NCBI GenBank assembly: GCA_018066005.1
Contig: JAGHSG010000060.1
Location: 1-20,683 of the forward strand
Reading direction: 5' to 3'
Origin: Bacteroidales bacterium
Lineage (GTDB): Bacteria > Bacteroidota > Bacteroidia > Bacteroidales > Paludibacteraceae
DNA length: 20,683 bases
Shown: one piece after another, positions 7,252 to 15,004 of the stretch
Numbering within the stretch: the first letter of the stretch is position 1
Layout of the letters: every line of letters starts with the position of its first letter
Notes under the pieces: generated by a model
The model's input: only the letters and a program-made list of their open reading frames with translations
Database searches by the model: none
What the model was told of the DNA's origin: nothing
Position numbers and translations under genes: made by a program

Positions 7252-8166
7252 ATGTTAGATTTTATTACATGGAATGTGGACCCTGTGCTGATTCATTGGG
7301 GTATCAATGGCGGCATTCGTTGGTATGGCGTGCTGTGGGCATTGGGTATTTACTTGGCATATTTGATACAGGTCAAACTGTACGCCCATGAGAACTGCCC
7401 CAAGGAGTGGCCGGAGAAAATCTTTATCTGGATGACCTTAGGTGTCATCATCGGTGCGCGAATAGGACATTGTTGGTTCTATGAGTGGCATCTGACCACC
7501 GACCCTATACAAATCTTTGCTTGGAATATCCAATACCGGAATCCCTATATCGAACACCCGTTGGCGATGTTGCGTATTTGGGAAGGCGGATTGAGTAGTC
7601 ATGGCGGAGCCTTTGGACTTATCTTTGCCGCGTGGCTGCTGAATAAGAAACATTTCTCCAAACAACCCCAATACCACACATCGTTGGTATGGATCTTTGA
7701 CCGTTTGGTCATCGGCGTCTGCATCACGGCTACGCTGATTCGTTTGGGTAACCTGATGAACTCGGAGATTTATGGCGGTCCGACCGACTTACCTTGGGGA
7801 TTTATCTTCGTGCGGGACGGACAGACGGTGCCTTGCCATCCCACGCAGATATATGAAATGCTCTATTGTTTAGTTGCTTTTGCCGTGACGTGGACCATGT
7901 ACTGGCGTTTCAAAGCCTACCGCCGTCAAGGACTTATCTTCGGTACGTTCCTGCTGATAATCTTTGTGACACGTTTCGTGTTGGAGTTTATCAAGAACGA
8001 CCAAGAAGCCTTTGAACAGGGTATGCTGCTCAATATGGGTCAGTGGTTAAGTATCCCATTTATCGTTTGGGGAGTGTATTTGATTGTGCATGCCTGCAAG
8101 AGCCCTCTCACTCCGGAAGTAAGTTGTACACCCACAGAAAGAGGAAAGAAGAATGACCGTACGTAA
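7252..8166 (+). CDS. lgt: Phosphatidylglycerol-prolipoprotein diacylglyceryl transferase
   Basis: The inner-membrane enzyme that attaches diacylglycerol to the lipobox cysteine of prolipoproteins, the first step of lipoprotein maturation. The 304-residue product has several hydrophobic helices and the family's conserved pieces: GIRWYGVLWALGI near the N-terminus, GARIGHCWFYE, GGLSSHGGAFG (catalytic-site His), the RLGNLMNSEIYG signature with the essential Arg-Asn, and HPTQIYEML. The start follows the secA stop by 16 bp. The last 14 bp overlap the start of the DUF3078 gene, suggesting one transcript. The short gap before it (7233-7251) is rich in the microrepeat GGTAGTAGG. Confidence 0.98.
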   Translation: MLDFITWNVDPVLIHWGINGGIRWYGVLWALGIYLAYLIQVKLYAHENCPKEWPEKIFIWMTLGVIIGARIGHCWFYEWHLTTDPIQIFAWNIQYRNPYIEHPLAMLRIWEGGLSSHGGAFGLIFAAWLLNKKHFSKQPQYHTSLVWIFDRLVIGVCITATLIRLGNLMNSEIYGGPTDLPWGFIFVRDGQTVPCHPTQIYEMLYCLVAFAVTWTMYWRFKAYRRQGLIFGTFLLIIFVTRFVLEFIKNDQEAFEQGMLLNMGQWLSIPFIVWGVYLIVHACKSPLTPEVSCTPTERGKKNDRT

Positions 8167-9415
8167 AATTTATTTACAAATTTGTTCTTTTTTTACATAC
8201 AAGCAACTACTTTGTTTATGTTGCCTTTTTCCTCTTTGTGCTTTTTCCCAAGATACCATTTATACGCAAGATTTGATTCAGGTCGTCTCTCTTGAAGAGT
8301 GGCTTGATCGCCAATTGGAAGAGCAGGGCAGGCAGTTATACCGTCGAGATTCGTTACAAAAAGATTCGCTATACAAAGATTTAGTGTATAGGGACTCACT
8401 ATTAACAGCCCAATTGTGTTCTATTAAGGATTCCATCGCTCGTATGCGTCCCACTATGCCGGAAGAAATACGTCGTGTTCAAGATTCCATAGAGCAAGAC
8501 AAACAACGAGTAATTCAATCCTTGTCGAATCGGGAACGCAAAATAGAATTGGACATAGCACCGGCACTCATTTATGATGAAATGGAAGATGTGCAGGAAA
8601 TAAGTGCTGCTATTCGCCAACGAAATTCGTATTGGAGAAAAGATATCAATTTATCACTCCATTTTACGCAAAACTATATATCATCCAATTGGTACAAAGG
8701 TGGTAATTCGAGCATTGCGATGTTAGGAATTCAAAAAGTTGAAGTGTCGTATCAAAAAGATAAATTGAGTTGGTATAATCTTGCAGAGTGGAGATTAGGA
8801 ATGACCACGGTTGCAGGGGATTCGCTGCGCAAATATAACTTCACGGATGATTTATTCCGTATATATTCCAAAGTCGGTTATAAAATATATAATCAATTAG
8901 ACGTCTCCAGTTCGGTGGATTTTCAAACCAATTTCTTTAATGTCTGGAATGCCAACCAACATACTGCCAAGACGGCACCTTTGACCCCTATCAAACTGAA
9001 TTTAACACTTGGTCTGGACTGGAAACCGGTAAAGAACCTCAGTATTATGGTTTCACCGCTCGCCTATAAAATGGTGTATGCGTTTAAGACGGACTCCAAT
9101 TTGGTTGATGTTACCAACTATGGAATTAAAAGGGGAAATAATATTACCAACATCATTGGTAGCAGTGTGCGCCTGACTTATAAATGGCAACCCTTGCGTG
9201 AAATATACTTAGATACGGAATTGTATTGTTATACCGACTATCGCAAAGTAGAAATAGATTGGGAAATCAATTGCAATTTTATCTTGACACGCTTCATATC
9301 TGTCCGCTTAAGTTTGCATCCTCGATACGATAATACGGTCAAAAGTGATGATAACAAAGCTCATCTTCAATTCAAGGAATTGCTATCGCTGGGTTTTGCT
9401 CATCATTTCTGGTAA
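8153..9415 (+). CDS. DUF3078-family envelope protein, first copy
   Basis: A 420-residue protein with a signal peptide (about 1-32; hydrophobic LLCLCCLFPLCAF, then Ser-Gln), so exported. Residues ~60-90 hold a run of short Arg/Lys-Asp-Ser-Leu repeats likely to be helical. From ~165 onward the sequence has the alternating, aromatic-rich pattern of outer-membrane beta strands and the family hallmarks NWYKGGNSSIAMLG, KLSWYNLAEWRLGMTT and LTLGLDWKPVKNLSIMVSPLAYKMVY. The DUF3078 assignment is from motif recall and from resemblance to the second copy at 15005. The function of the family is unknown to me. The ATG overlaps the lgt stop by 14 bp. The gene looks more AT-rich than lgt and secA (not counted). 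Its last 44 bp overlap the opposite-strand HD gene. Confidence 0.8.
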   Translation: MTVRKIYLQICSFFTYKQLLCLCCLFPLCAFSQDTIYTQDLIQVVSLEEWLDRQLEEQGRQLYRRDSLQKDSLYKDLVYRDSLLTAQLCSIKDSIARMRPTMPEEIRRVQDSIEQDKQRVIQSLSNRERKIELDIAPALIYDEMEDVQEISAAIRQRNSYWRKDINLSLHFTQNYISSNWYKGGNSSIAMLGIQKVEVSYQKDKLSWYNLAEWRLGMTTVAGDSLRKYNFTDDLFRIYSKVGYKIYNQLDVSSSVDFQTNFFNVWNANQHTAKTAPLTPIKLNLTLGLDWKPVKNLSIMVSPLAYKMVYAFKTDSNLVDVTNYGIKRGNNITNIIGSSVRLTYKWQPLREIYLDTELYCYTDYRKVEIDWEINCNFILTRFISVRLSLHPRYDNTVKSDDNKAHLQFKELLSLGFAHHFW

Positions 9416-9968
9416 ACAATTGCTCCATCTTGTCCCAACGCAGGACGGCATCGTGACCGTAACGCCAAATGGTTTCCCTAACTTTTTGTGGGGAAACTTC
9501 TTCGTTTAAATGGCTCTTGCTGAAGAACTTATCCGCGTAGCAGATGAGTTTTTCTTCTATTGTTTCCGGACAATAATCCTGTTGTGGAATGGGCAACTCT
9601 TCACGGATGACTTGCTCCAACGTTATCCCGCTGCCGGTGTGGCGTTCGGCGACACGTGCATGACGTGGCAGACCTTCTTTGCGAAGCAGTTCGGCACCTA
9701 AATAGCCATGCTCGATATATTTATGTTTGCCCATGCAGAAGATACGGGGCGCATCGCAGAAAATAATCCCTATATCATGCAGCATAGCCGCTTCTGCCAC
9801 AAAGTCTATATCGACGTCTATCCCTTTGCTTATCAGCCGTTCGCCTATCTCTACGGAGCGGTCTCTCACCTGCGTGGAGTGGGCGAGAAGGACTTGTTTT
9901 AGTTCGGGGCTGTTGTGATAATATTTTTCAATGAGTTTAATGCAATCCATTGAGTAATGCTTTGGCAT
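9372..9968 (-). CDS. HD-domain (HDIG-type) metal-dependent phosphohydrolase
   Basis: A 198-residue soluble protein carrying the HD metal site: His30 (LLAHSTQVRDRSVEIGERL), the His64-Asp65 pair in AAMLHDIGI, and Asp146 in CYADKF, in the expected order. Such proteins hydrolyse phosphate esters of nucleotides or similar compounds; the substrate is not predictable here. Two starts are possible: ATG at 9968 (32-bp overlap with the end of fmt) or ATG at 9950 (14-bp overlap); the second begins MDCIKLIEKYY, just before conserved sequence, and would be my second choice. It is the last gene of the nadK-fmt run, and its 3' end overlaps the opposite-strand DUF3078 gene by 44 bp with no visible terminator. 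Confidence 0.85.
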   Translation of the reverse strand: MPKHYSMDCIKLIEKYYHNSPELKQVLLAHSTQVRDRSVEIGERLISKGIDVDIDFVAEAAMLHDIGIIFCDAPRIFCMGKHKYIEHGYLGAELLRKEGLPRHARVAERHTGSGITLEQVIREELPIPQQDYCPETIEEKLICYADKFFSKSHLNEEVSPQKVRETIWRYGHDAVLRWDKMEQLFTRNDEQNPAIAIP

Positions 9969-10839
9969 CCATCCGTTTTTTACCCGGCAATTGGAGTTCT
10001 TGAATACTTATTTTGCCATCTTGACAATCTACGGCAATAGGACCGTCTCCTAACGCCACCTGGTAAATCTTGACATTATCAAAATGGTGTCCCAGAATAT
10101 CTATGTTGCACCAGGCAGCGGGGTAGGGACTAAGTCCGCGAACAAAGTTTTTCACCTCTTGGGTAGGACGATTGAAGTTAATCTCACAATCTTCTTTGAA
10201 TATCTTGGGAGCGGGACGCAAATCGGGCAATTCGGGTTGAGGGGTAACGGGCAGAGCCACACCTTTCTCGTCGCAGTCGATAATCAAATCCACGGTACGT
10301 AAAGTTATACCGACACTCATCTCCATCAGTCGGTCATGCACGCTACCCACGTTTTCGTCTTCGCCGATGGGCATCCGCTCTTGCAGAATCATGTTGCCTG
10401 TATCAATCTCTTGTTTGAGCATGAACGTGGTCAACCCGGTCTCTTTATCGCCATTCATGACTGCCCAGTTGATGGGAGCCGCACCGCGGTACTGGGGTAA
10501 TAAGGCGGCATGCACATTAAAGGTTCCCAAACGGGGCATTGCCCATACCGCTTCGGGCAACATGCGAAACGCCGTGACAATCTGTAAATCAGCATGATAC
10601 GAGCGAAGTTGCTCCAAGAAAGTCTCGTCTTTGAGTTTCTCGGGTTGCAAAACGGGCAGACCTACTTCCAAAGCGTATTGCTTAACGGCTGAAAACTGCA
10701 TCTGATGTCCCCTGCCTGCCGGTTTATCCGGCATAGTAACCACGGCTACTACGTTGTAACCATTTTCTACCAGGGCTTTTAACCCTGCCACCGCAAACTC
10801 CGGCGTCCCCAAATATATTATCCGAATATCCTTTTTCAT
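9937..10839 (-). CDS. fmt: Methionyl-tRNA formyltransferase
   Basis: Formylates initiator Met-tRNA using 10-formyltetrahydrofolate, supplying fMet-tRNA for translation starts. The 300-residue product is slightly shorter than common Fmt (~310-320) but complete. It begins IRIIYLGTPEFAV and shows TMPDKPAGRG, then the catalytic core FNVHAALLPQYRGAAPINWA (Asn and His) and QEIDTGNMI (Asp). The C-terminal tRNA-binding part is recognisable from FVRGLSPYPAAW. The short gap to nadK (10840-10877) is made of short degenerate repeats. It overlaps the downstream HD gene, so nadK, fmt and HD are probably co-transcribed. Confidence 0.97.
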   Translation of the reverse strand: MKKDIRIIYLGTPEFAVAGLKALVENGYNVVAVVTMPDKPAGRGHQMQFSAVKQYALEVGLPVLQPEKLKDETFLEQLRSYHADLQIVTAFRMLPEAVWAMPRLGTFNVHAALLPQYRGAAPINWAVMNGDKETGLTTFMLKQEIDTGNMILQERMPIGEDENVGSVHDRLMEMSVGITLRTVDLIIDCDEKGVALPVTPQPELPDLRPAPKIFKEDCEINFNRPTQEVKNFVRGLSPYPAAWCNIDILGHHFDNVKIYQVALGDGPIAVDCQDGKISIQELQLPGKKRMDAKALLNGLH

Positions 10840-10877
10840 CTATTATCTATTCCTACTACCTGTTACCTACTATCTGA
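10840..10877. repeat. Degenerate short-period repeat between nadK and fmt
   Basis: The whole nadK-fmt gap is made of variants of CTATT/CTACC at irregular 7-10 bp spacing (for example CTATTATCTATTC, then CTACTACCTGTTACCTAC). On the minus strand it contains GGTAGTAGG, the same 9-mer as in the secA-lgt gap (7236-7244). No hairpin or promoter is evident in it. Confidence 0.5.
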
Positions 10878-11744
10878 TTAGTTGCTTCCCCACAGCAGTT
10901 TATCTTTCAGCGAATGAATAAAACTGTGGTCACCGATTTGTACTAATTTGACGGTACGGGGTGATTTTTCAATATGTAAGGTCACTGTATCGGCCATAAT
11001 TTGGCTGCGGCCGTCTACTGACACCATATAACTGCCTGTACGGCTTTTTACGGTCAGGTCTATTTTCCAATCATCAGGAACAACCAACGGACGAACTGTC
11101 AGCGAGTGGCTGGCAATGGGTGTTAATATGATGCCACGTGCCTGCGGAACCATGATAGGACCGCCCACCGACATGTTATAAGCCGTTGAACCGGTGGGAG
11201 TAGCCAGCATCAGTCCGTCGGCTTGGTAATTGTTCAGTTCTTCGCCGTTAACACGTGTCTCGATGGTAATGGCACTGCTCAAACCATATTTCATGATTGC
11301 TACTTCGTTTAGCGCTTCCGTGCTGGCCAAGTGACCGTCTTCGGAGCAACTAATGTGCAATAATGCGCGTTGTTCGATGGTGTATTGACCTTGAATGAGT
11401 TGGTCCAATATGCTATCTACGTTTTTGGTCTCCACTTCTGCCAAGAAACCCAAGTGACCGAAGTTAACACCCAAAATGGGTATGTTGGTCATGATGAGAC
11501 GGGAAGCAGTTGTCAGGAACGTGCCGTCACCGCCGACAGACAAAGCAAAATCGACAGGGTTACTATCTACGGGACATTGTGCCATTTCAGCATCAAATGA
11601 ACTGTAGTCGGTCAGGTTTAGTTCTTGCCTCAATTCTTGCGACAACAACACTTCCACTCCGCGAGATTGGAAGAACTCCAATAAGTGGTCTATCTCCTCG
11701 CGTATCTGTGATTTTTGCGAGTTACCGAATAATGCTATTTTCAT
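10878..11744 (-). CDS. nadK: NAD kinase (ATP-NAD kinase)
   Basis: Phosphorylates NAD to NADP in the cytoplasm. Starting at the ATG at 11744 the product is 288 residues and begins MKIALFGNSQ, the usual NadK N-terminus. An in-frame ATG at 11795 is rejected because it falls at or upstream of the predicted start point. Diagnostic motifs are LSVGGDGTFL (active-site GGDG with catalytic Asp), NFGHLGFLAEV, the Asn-Glu in ALNEVAI, and QADGLMLATPTGSTAYNMSVGGP, the NAD-binding signature. It is the first gene of the leftward nadK-fmt-HD run and shares an intergenic region with divergent pdxJ. Confidence 0.97.
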   Translation of the reverse strand: MKIALFGNSQKSQIREEIDHLLEFFQSRGVEVLLSQELRQELNLTDYSSFDAEMAQCPVDSNPVDFALSVGGDGTFLTTASRLIMTNIPILGVNFGHLGFLAEVETKNVDSILDQLIQGQYTIEQRALLHISCSEDGHLASTEALNEVAIMKYGLSSAITIETRVNGEELNNYQADGLMLATPTGSTAYNMSVGGPIMVPQARGIILTPIASHSLTVRPLVVPDDWKIDLTVKSRTGSYMVSVDGRSQIMADTVTLHIEKSPRTVKLVQIGDHSFIHSLKDKLLWGSN

Positions 11745-11792
11745 ATGCAAACGATTTAGGGCAGCAAAATTACAAAAAAATATTTGGATACG

Positions 11793-11825
11793 CAAATTTA
11801 TTTCTTTTTATTTGCATATATCAAA
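11793..11825 (-). promoter_or_regulatory. Predicted nadK promoter
   Basis: On the minus strand TTTG (11825-11822), 21 bp, then TAAATTTG (11800-11793) match the Bacteroides -33/-7 consensus. The expected start point near 11788 leaves a leader of about 43 nt to the ATG at 11744. It overlaps the divergent pdxJ promoter. Confidence 0.6.
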
Positions 11826-11842
11826 AAAAAATTGTACCTTTG
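11811..11842 (+). promoter_or_regulatory. Predicted promoter of the pdxJ-to-rny operon
   Basis: TTTG (11811-11814), 20 bp, TACCTTTG (11835-11842): a full consensus match with the same spacing as the promoters at 2842, 2826 and 18464. The expected start point is near 11847, about 6 nt before the pdxJ ATG. No other TTTG/TAnnTTTG pair was noticed before rny, so it may serve all nine genes. Confidence 0.7.
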
Positions 11843-11852
11843 TAGCCGATTT

Positions 11853-12566
11853 ATGACCCGATTGAGTGTAAATATTAATAAGGTCGCCACTTTGCGCAAC
11901 GCGCGTGGGGGAAATATGCCCGATGTGGAGCGTTTTGCGGTTGATTGTGAGCGGTTCGGTGCCGAGGGCATTACCGTACACCCTCGTCCCGATGAGCGAC
12001 ATATCCGTCGTAGCGATGTATATGCCCTGCGTGATCTCGTTACTACTGAATTCAATATAGAAGGTAACCCTGAACAGCCTTTTATAGACTTGGTTTTAGA
12101 GGTCCGTCCGGCACAAGTTACTCTCGTTCCTGACGGGCATGACCAATTGACCAGCAACCACGGTTGGGATACGGTGACTTATAAGGATAAGTTGATTCCC
12201 ATCATTGCCGCTTTTAAGCAAGTCGGCATACGCGTCAGCGTCTTCGTGGATGCCGACCCGCGTATGGTGGAGGGGGCAGCCGCTTGCGGTGCCGACCGCG
12301 TGGAGTTATACACCGGTCCGTACGCTGAGTTGTTTGAGCAGAATCCCGAACAAGCGATTGCTATGTACCGCCCTGCTGCCGAGAAAGCACGTGAAGTAGG
12401 ATTGGGACTCAATGCCGGGCATGATTTTAACCTGCAAAATTTGCGTCCTTTCCTGACCGCTTTCCCTTGGGTGGATGAGGTTAGTATAGGACATGCACTT
12501 ATCTCGGATGCGTTGTATTTAGGTATAGAAGAAACCATAAAACAATATAAACTATGTTGCAAATAG
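11853..12566 (+). CDS. pdxJ: Pyridoxine 5'-phosphate synthase
   Basis: Condenses 3-amino-1-hydroxyacetone phosphate with 1-deoxyxylulose 5-phosphate to pyridoxine 5'-phosphate, the ring-closing step of the DXP-dependent vitamin B6 pathway. Starting at the ATG at 11853 the protein is 237 residues, the normal PdxJ size, and begins LSVNINKVATLRNARGG. Other family motifs are GITVHPRPDERHIR, FNIEGNP, QVTLVPD, VSVFVDADP, ELYTGPYAE, GLNAGHDFNLQNL and VSIGHALISDAL. An upstream in-frame ATG at 11784 is rejected because it precedes the promoter. The 3' end overlaps exbB by 13 bp. Confidence 0.97.
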   Translation: MTRLSVNINKVATLRNARGGNMPDVERFAVDCERFGAEGITVHPRPDERHIRRSDVYALRDLVTTEFNIEGNPEQPFIDLVLEVRPAQVTLVPDGHDQLTSNHGWDTVTYKDKLIPIIAAFKQVGIRVSVFVDADPRMVEGAAACGADRVELYTGPYAELFEQNPEQAIAMYRPAAEKAREVGLGLNAGHDFNLQNLRPFLTAFPWVDEVSIGHALISDALYLGIEETIKQYKLCCK

Positions 12567-13249
12567 ACACTTTGACAGATGTGGCTCAGCAAATGCAGAT
12601 GGCCACGGTAGAAGAACCCGTACAGGAAACAATCAATCTTTGGACCATGGCGTCCTATGGTGGATGGATTATGATTATTTTGGCTCTGCTGTTAGCCGGC
12701 GCCGTGTATCTCTTTATCGAGCGTTTGGTTGTTCTGCGTGCCGCTACACAAGAGGACAAGACCTTTATGAATCAAATCAAGGACTATATCCACAATGGCA
12801 AGATGGACTCTGCTGTTAATCTCTGTCGTGCGCAAGACACTCCGTCCGCGCGTATGATAGAAAAAGGTATATCCCGTATCGGACGCCCTATGCAGGATGT
12901 GCAAGTGGCTGTGGAGAATGTTGGTAACTTGGAAGTCAGTCAGTTGGAGAAAGGTATGGTCATTATGGCCACCATCGCTGCCGGAGCACCTATGTTGGGC
13001 TTCCTCGGTACCGTGTTAGGTATGGTGCAGACGTTCTATAACATGGCACAAAACGCCAGTGGTGTTATTGAGATGTCTTCGCTGTCCGCAGGTATGTATC
13101 AAGCCATGGTGACAACGATTGGTGGACTGATTGTCGGTATTTTGGCTATGTTCGCTTACAATTTCTTAGTGTCCCGCATTGACCGCGTCGTACGTACTTT
13201 GGAAGGACGTACCTTGGAATTTATGGATTTACTTAACGAACCCGCATAA
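12554..13249 (+). CDS. exbB: MotA/TolQ/ExbB proton-channel family protein
   Basis: Inner-membrane subunit of a proton-driven motor that, with ExbD, energises a TonB- or TolA-type protein. The 231-residue product has three hydrophobic helices (about 37-56, 134-158, 186-207), the normal layout. The second contains the conserved AAGAPMLGFLGTVLGMVQTF, and the third region begins MVTTIGGLIVGILA. The cytoplasmic region between helices 1 and 2 is present. The ATG lies inside the end of pdxJ (13-bp overlap). The stop overlaps the exbD start by one base (TAATG), a sign of translational coupling. Whether the complex serves Ton-type uptake or Tol-type envelope functions cannot be separated by sequence alone. 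Confidence 0.93.
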   Translation: MLQIDTLTDVAQQMQMATVEEPVQETINLWTMASYGGWIMIILALLLAGAVYLFIERLVVLRAATQEDKTFMNQIKDYIHNGKMDSAVNLCRAQDTPSARMIEKGISRIGRPMQDVQVAVENVGNLEVSQLEKGMVIMATIAAGAPMLGFLGTVLGMVQTFYNMAQNASGVIEMSSLSAGMYQAMVTTIGGLIVGILAMFAYNFLVSRIDRVVRTLEGRTLEFMDLLNEPA

Positions 13250-13656
13250 TGGCACTCAAAAAACGTAATAGAGTAGAGGCAACTTTTGCGATGTCCTCTA
13301 TGACAGACCTTATCTTCTTGCTGTTGCTCTTTTTTGTAATGGCAAGCACGATGTCGTCGCCTAATGATATCAAAATAAACCTCCCGCAGGCACGGGCCAA
13401 AACATCCACGAAAAAAGTGGTCGCTAAGGTGTTTATTGATGACCTGGGGCAGTACTCGGTGGCTTTGGGTAAAGAGAAGCCCATTGCTATTATGGAGGAA
13501 GATTTGGAAAGTTATCTCAGCAGTGTTCAGCAGCAGGATTCAACGATGTATATCGCCTTGCATGCTGATGAGCAAATCGCTTATAAACAAGTGGTTAAAG
13601 TGCTGGATATAGCCAACGAGTACAATATGAAACTTGTAATTGCTACCAAAAGGTGA
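13249..13656 (+). CDS. exbD: ExbD/TolR-family biopolymer transport protein
   Basis: The ExbD partner of ExbB: 135 residues with a short cytoplasmic N-terminus, one membrane helix (about 20-35) and a periplasmic domain. The helix opens with MTDLIFLLLLFF, placing Asp20 where the proton-carrying Asp of ExbD/TolR lies. NLPQARAKTS follows the helix, and the C-terminal part (IALHADEQIAYKQVVKVLDIA) is the usual TolR/ExbD fold. Only one exbD is present in this operon. The overlap with the next gene is four bases (GTGA). Confidence 0.93.
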   Translation: MALKKRNRVEATFAMSSMTDLIFLLLLFFVMASTMSSPNDIKINLPQARAKTSTKKVVAKVFIDDLGQYSVALGKEKPIAIMEEDLESYLSSVQQQDSTMYIALHADEQIAYKQVVKVLDIANEYNMKLVIATKR

Positions 13657-14438
13657 AACTGCAAACAAAATCTAATATAACTGCTTCTGCCGGCACCGTT
13701 TTATTTATGGTGGCGGTCTTCTTGATTCTGTGGTTCATTTATTTTGAAGTGCCGCAGGAGGAGGAAGATGAAGGCGTTATGGTGTCTTTCGGGGAAGTGA
13801 TGGAGCAGGGTGGCGGTATGCCTGATGCACCCCAATATATGCCGTCTGAAGCAGCCGAAGCCGCTTCTACACCATCCGCTCCTTCGCAAGAGCCTTTGCT
13901 TACGCAGGAGGATGAGTCCGCGGCAGAGGCAGCCCGTGTGGAGAAAGAACGCCAGCAGAAAATAGAAGCCGATCGCCTCGCCAAAGAGAGGGCCGAAGCA
14001 GAGCGCAAAGCCGCTGAACAACGCAAGAAAGATGCAGCGGTGGCGAAAGCCCAACAAATGGGTGCATTATTTGGACAGACTTCTTCTGCCGAAGGTGCTA
14101 ACGGACAGCCCGGAGATAATGGCAAAGCCATCAATGGCAACCCGCTGGGACACGGCTCGTCCGGAGGCAACACGTGGAGTTTGAACGGACGAACTTTGAT
14201 AGGAGAATTACCGAAACCTACTACCGACTTTAATCAAGCAGGTATCGTGGTTGTTACCATCATAGTTGATAAAAATGGTAATGTGGTTAGTGCTCGTGCC
14301 GGTGCAAAGGGAACAACTATCTCGGACGAAACTACTCGACAAATTGCAGTTAAGGCGGCTCTCAAGGCTAAATTTAATATGGTTGATCATCCTAATGCTG
14401 TAACAGGTACTATTACCTATTACTTCAAATTCAAATAA
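13653..14438 (+). CDS. tonB: TonB/TolA-like energy transducer
   Basis: A 261-residue inner-membrane anchored periplasmic protein. The only sensible start is GTG at 13653, overlapping the exbD stop; no ATG precedes the membrane helix (about 13-31, TVLFMVAVFLILWFIYF). Then come an acidic patch (EEEDEG), a low-complexity stretch, and an Ala/Glu/Lys/Arg-rich helix (~88-136) that resembles the TolA stalk rather than a Pro-rich TonB linker. A Gly/Asn-rich segment (~145-175) follows, then a C-terminal TonB-type domain (~195-261; GIVVVTIIVDKNGNVVSARAG ending in ITYYFKF). It should transmit the ExbB/ExbD motor stroke to outer-membrane partners. Symbol by position and C-terminal fold; a TolA-like role is the alternative. 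Confidence 0.82.
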   Translation: MKLQTKSNITASAGTVLFMVAVFLILWFIYFEVPQEEEDEGVMVSFGEVMEQGGGMPDAPQYMPSEAAEAASTPSAPSQEPLLTQEDESAAEAARVEKERQQKIEADRLAKERAEAERKAAEQRKKDAAVAKAQQMGALFGQTSSAEGANGQPGDNGKAINGNPLGHGSSGGNTWSLNGRTLIGELPKPTTDFNQAGIVVVTIIVDKNGNVVSARAGAKGTTISDETTRQIAVKAALKAKFNMVDHPNAVTGTITYYFKFK

Positions 14439-14451
14439 CAGGTTTAAAAGT

Positions 14452-14979
14452 ATGAATTATCTTTTTTTAGACAATGGCTTCGAAGAGATTGAAGCTCTCA
14501 CAACAGTTGATTTGTTACGGCGTGCTAAGGTGCAAGTTACCACAGTATCCATCACAGGAAATCCGATGGTATTAGGGGCACACGATATAGCCGTGCAGGC
14601 AGACTGCCTGATGGATGATGTGGATTTTTCAGATGCAGAGACATTGATTCTGCCCGGTGGCGCCAGTCACCTTGAACAGAACGAAGCTCTATGCGAACCG
14701 CTGAAAAAACACAATGACGAAAACAAGATGATTGCTGCTATTTGCTATGCCCCGTCTGTTTTGGGACGCTTGGGCATCCTGCAAGGTAAGCAAGCCACCT
14801 GCTACCCGGGTTTTGAGTCCTATTTGGGTGAGAGTTATGTGGGCGGATTGGTGGTTGAATCCAAGAATATAATTACCGCCAAAGGTCCCGGACTCAGTTC
14901 CGACTTTGCTTTCTGCTTGATTGAAAAACTGGCAGGAACCGATGTGGCTGACCAGGTATATGATGCGGCACAATATTAA
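14452..14979 (+). CDS. DJ-1/PfpI (ThiJ) family protein
   Basis: A 175-residue cytoplasmic protein of the DJ-1/PfpI superfamily, whose members include protein/nucleotide deglycases, glyoxalases and chaperones. The pieces expected of a DJ-1-type member are visible: FLDNGFEEIEALTTVDLLRRA with the conserved Glu14, ILPGGASHLEQN, the nucleophilic cysteine Cys98 in AAICYAPSVLG, TCYPGFE, and ITAKGPGLSSDFAFCLIE at the C-terminal end. The active-site set therefore looks complete, but the reaction cannot be chosen from sequence. It follows tonB by 13 bp and precedes the second DUF3078 gene by 25 bp. Confidence 0.9.
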   Translation: MNYLFLDNGFEEIEALTTVDLLRRAKVQVTTVSITGNPMVLGAHDIAVQADCLMDDVDFSDAETLILPGGASHLEQNEALCEPLKKHNDENKMIAAICYAPSVLGRLGILQGKQATCYPGFESYLGESYVGGLVVESKNIITAKGPGLSSDFAFCLIEKLAGTDVADQVYDAAQY

Positions 14980-15004
14980 AAAAACAATAAAAAGTAATAA
15001 CACA

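Noticed and set aside
11745..11852. Longer starts for nadK (11795) and pdxJ (11784)
   Set aside because: Both lie in the divergent promoter region; family-typical N-termini begin at 11744 and 11853.
14921..15004. Longer start for the second DUF3078 gene
   Set aside because: It falls inside the preceding gene and would bury a clear signal peptide starting at 15005.
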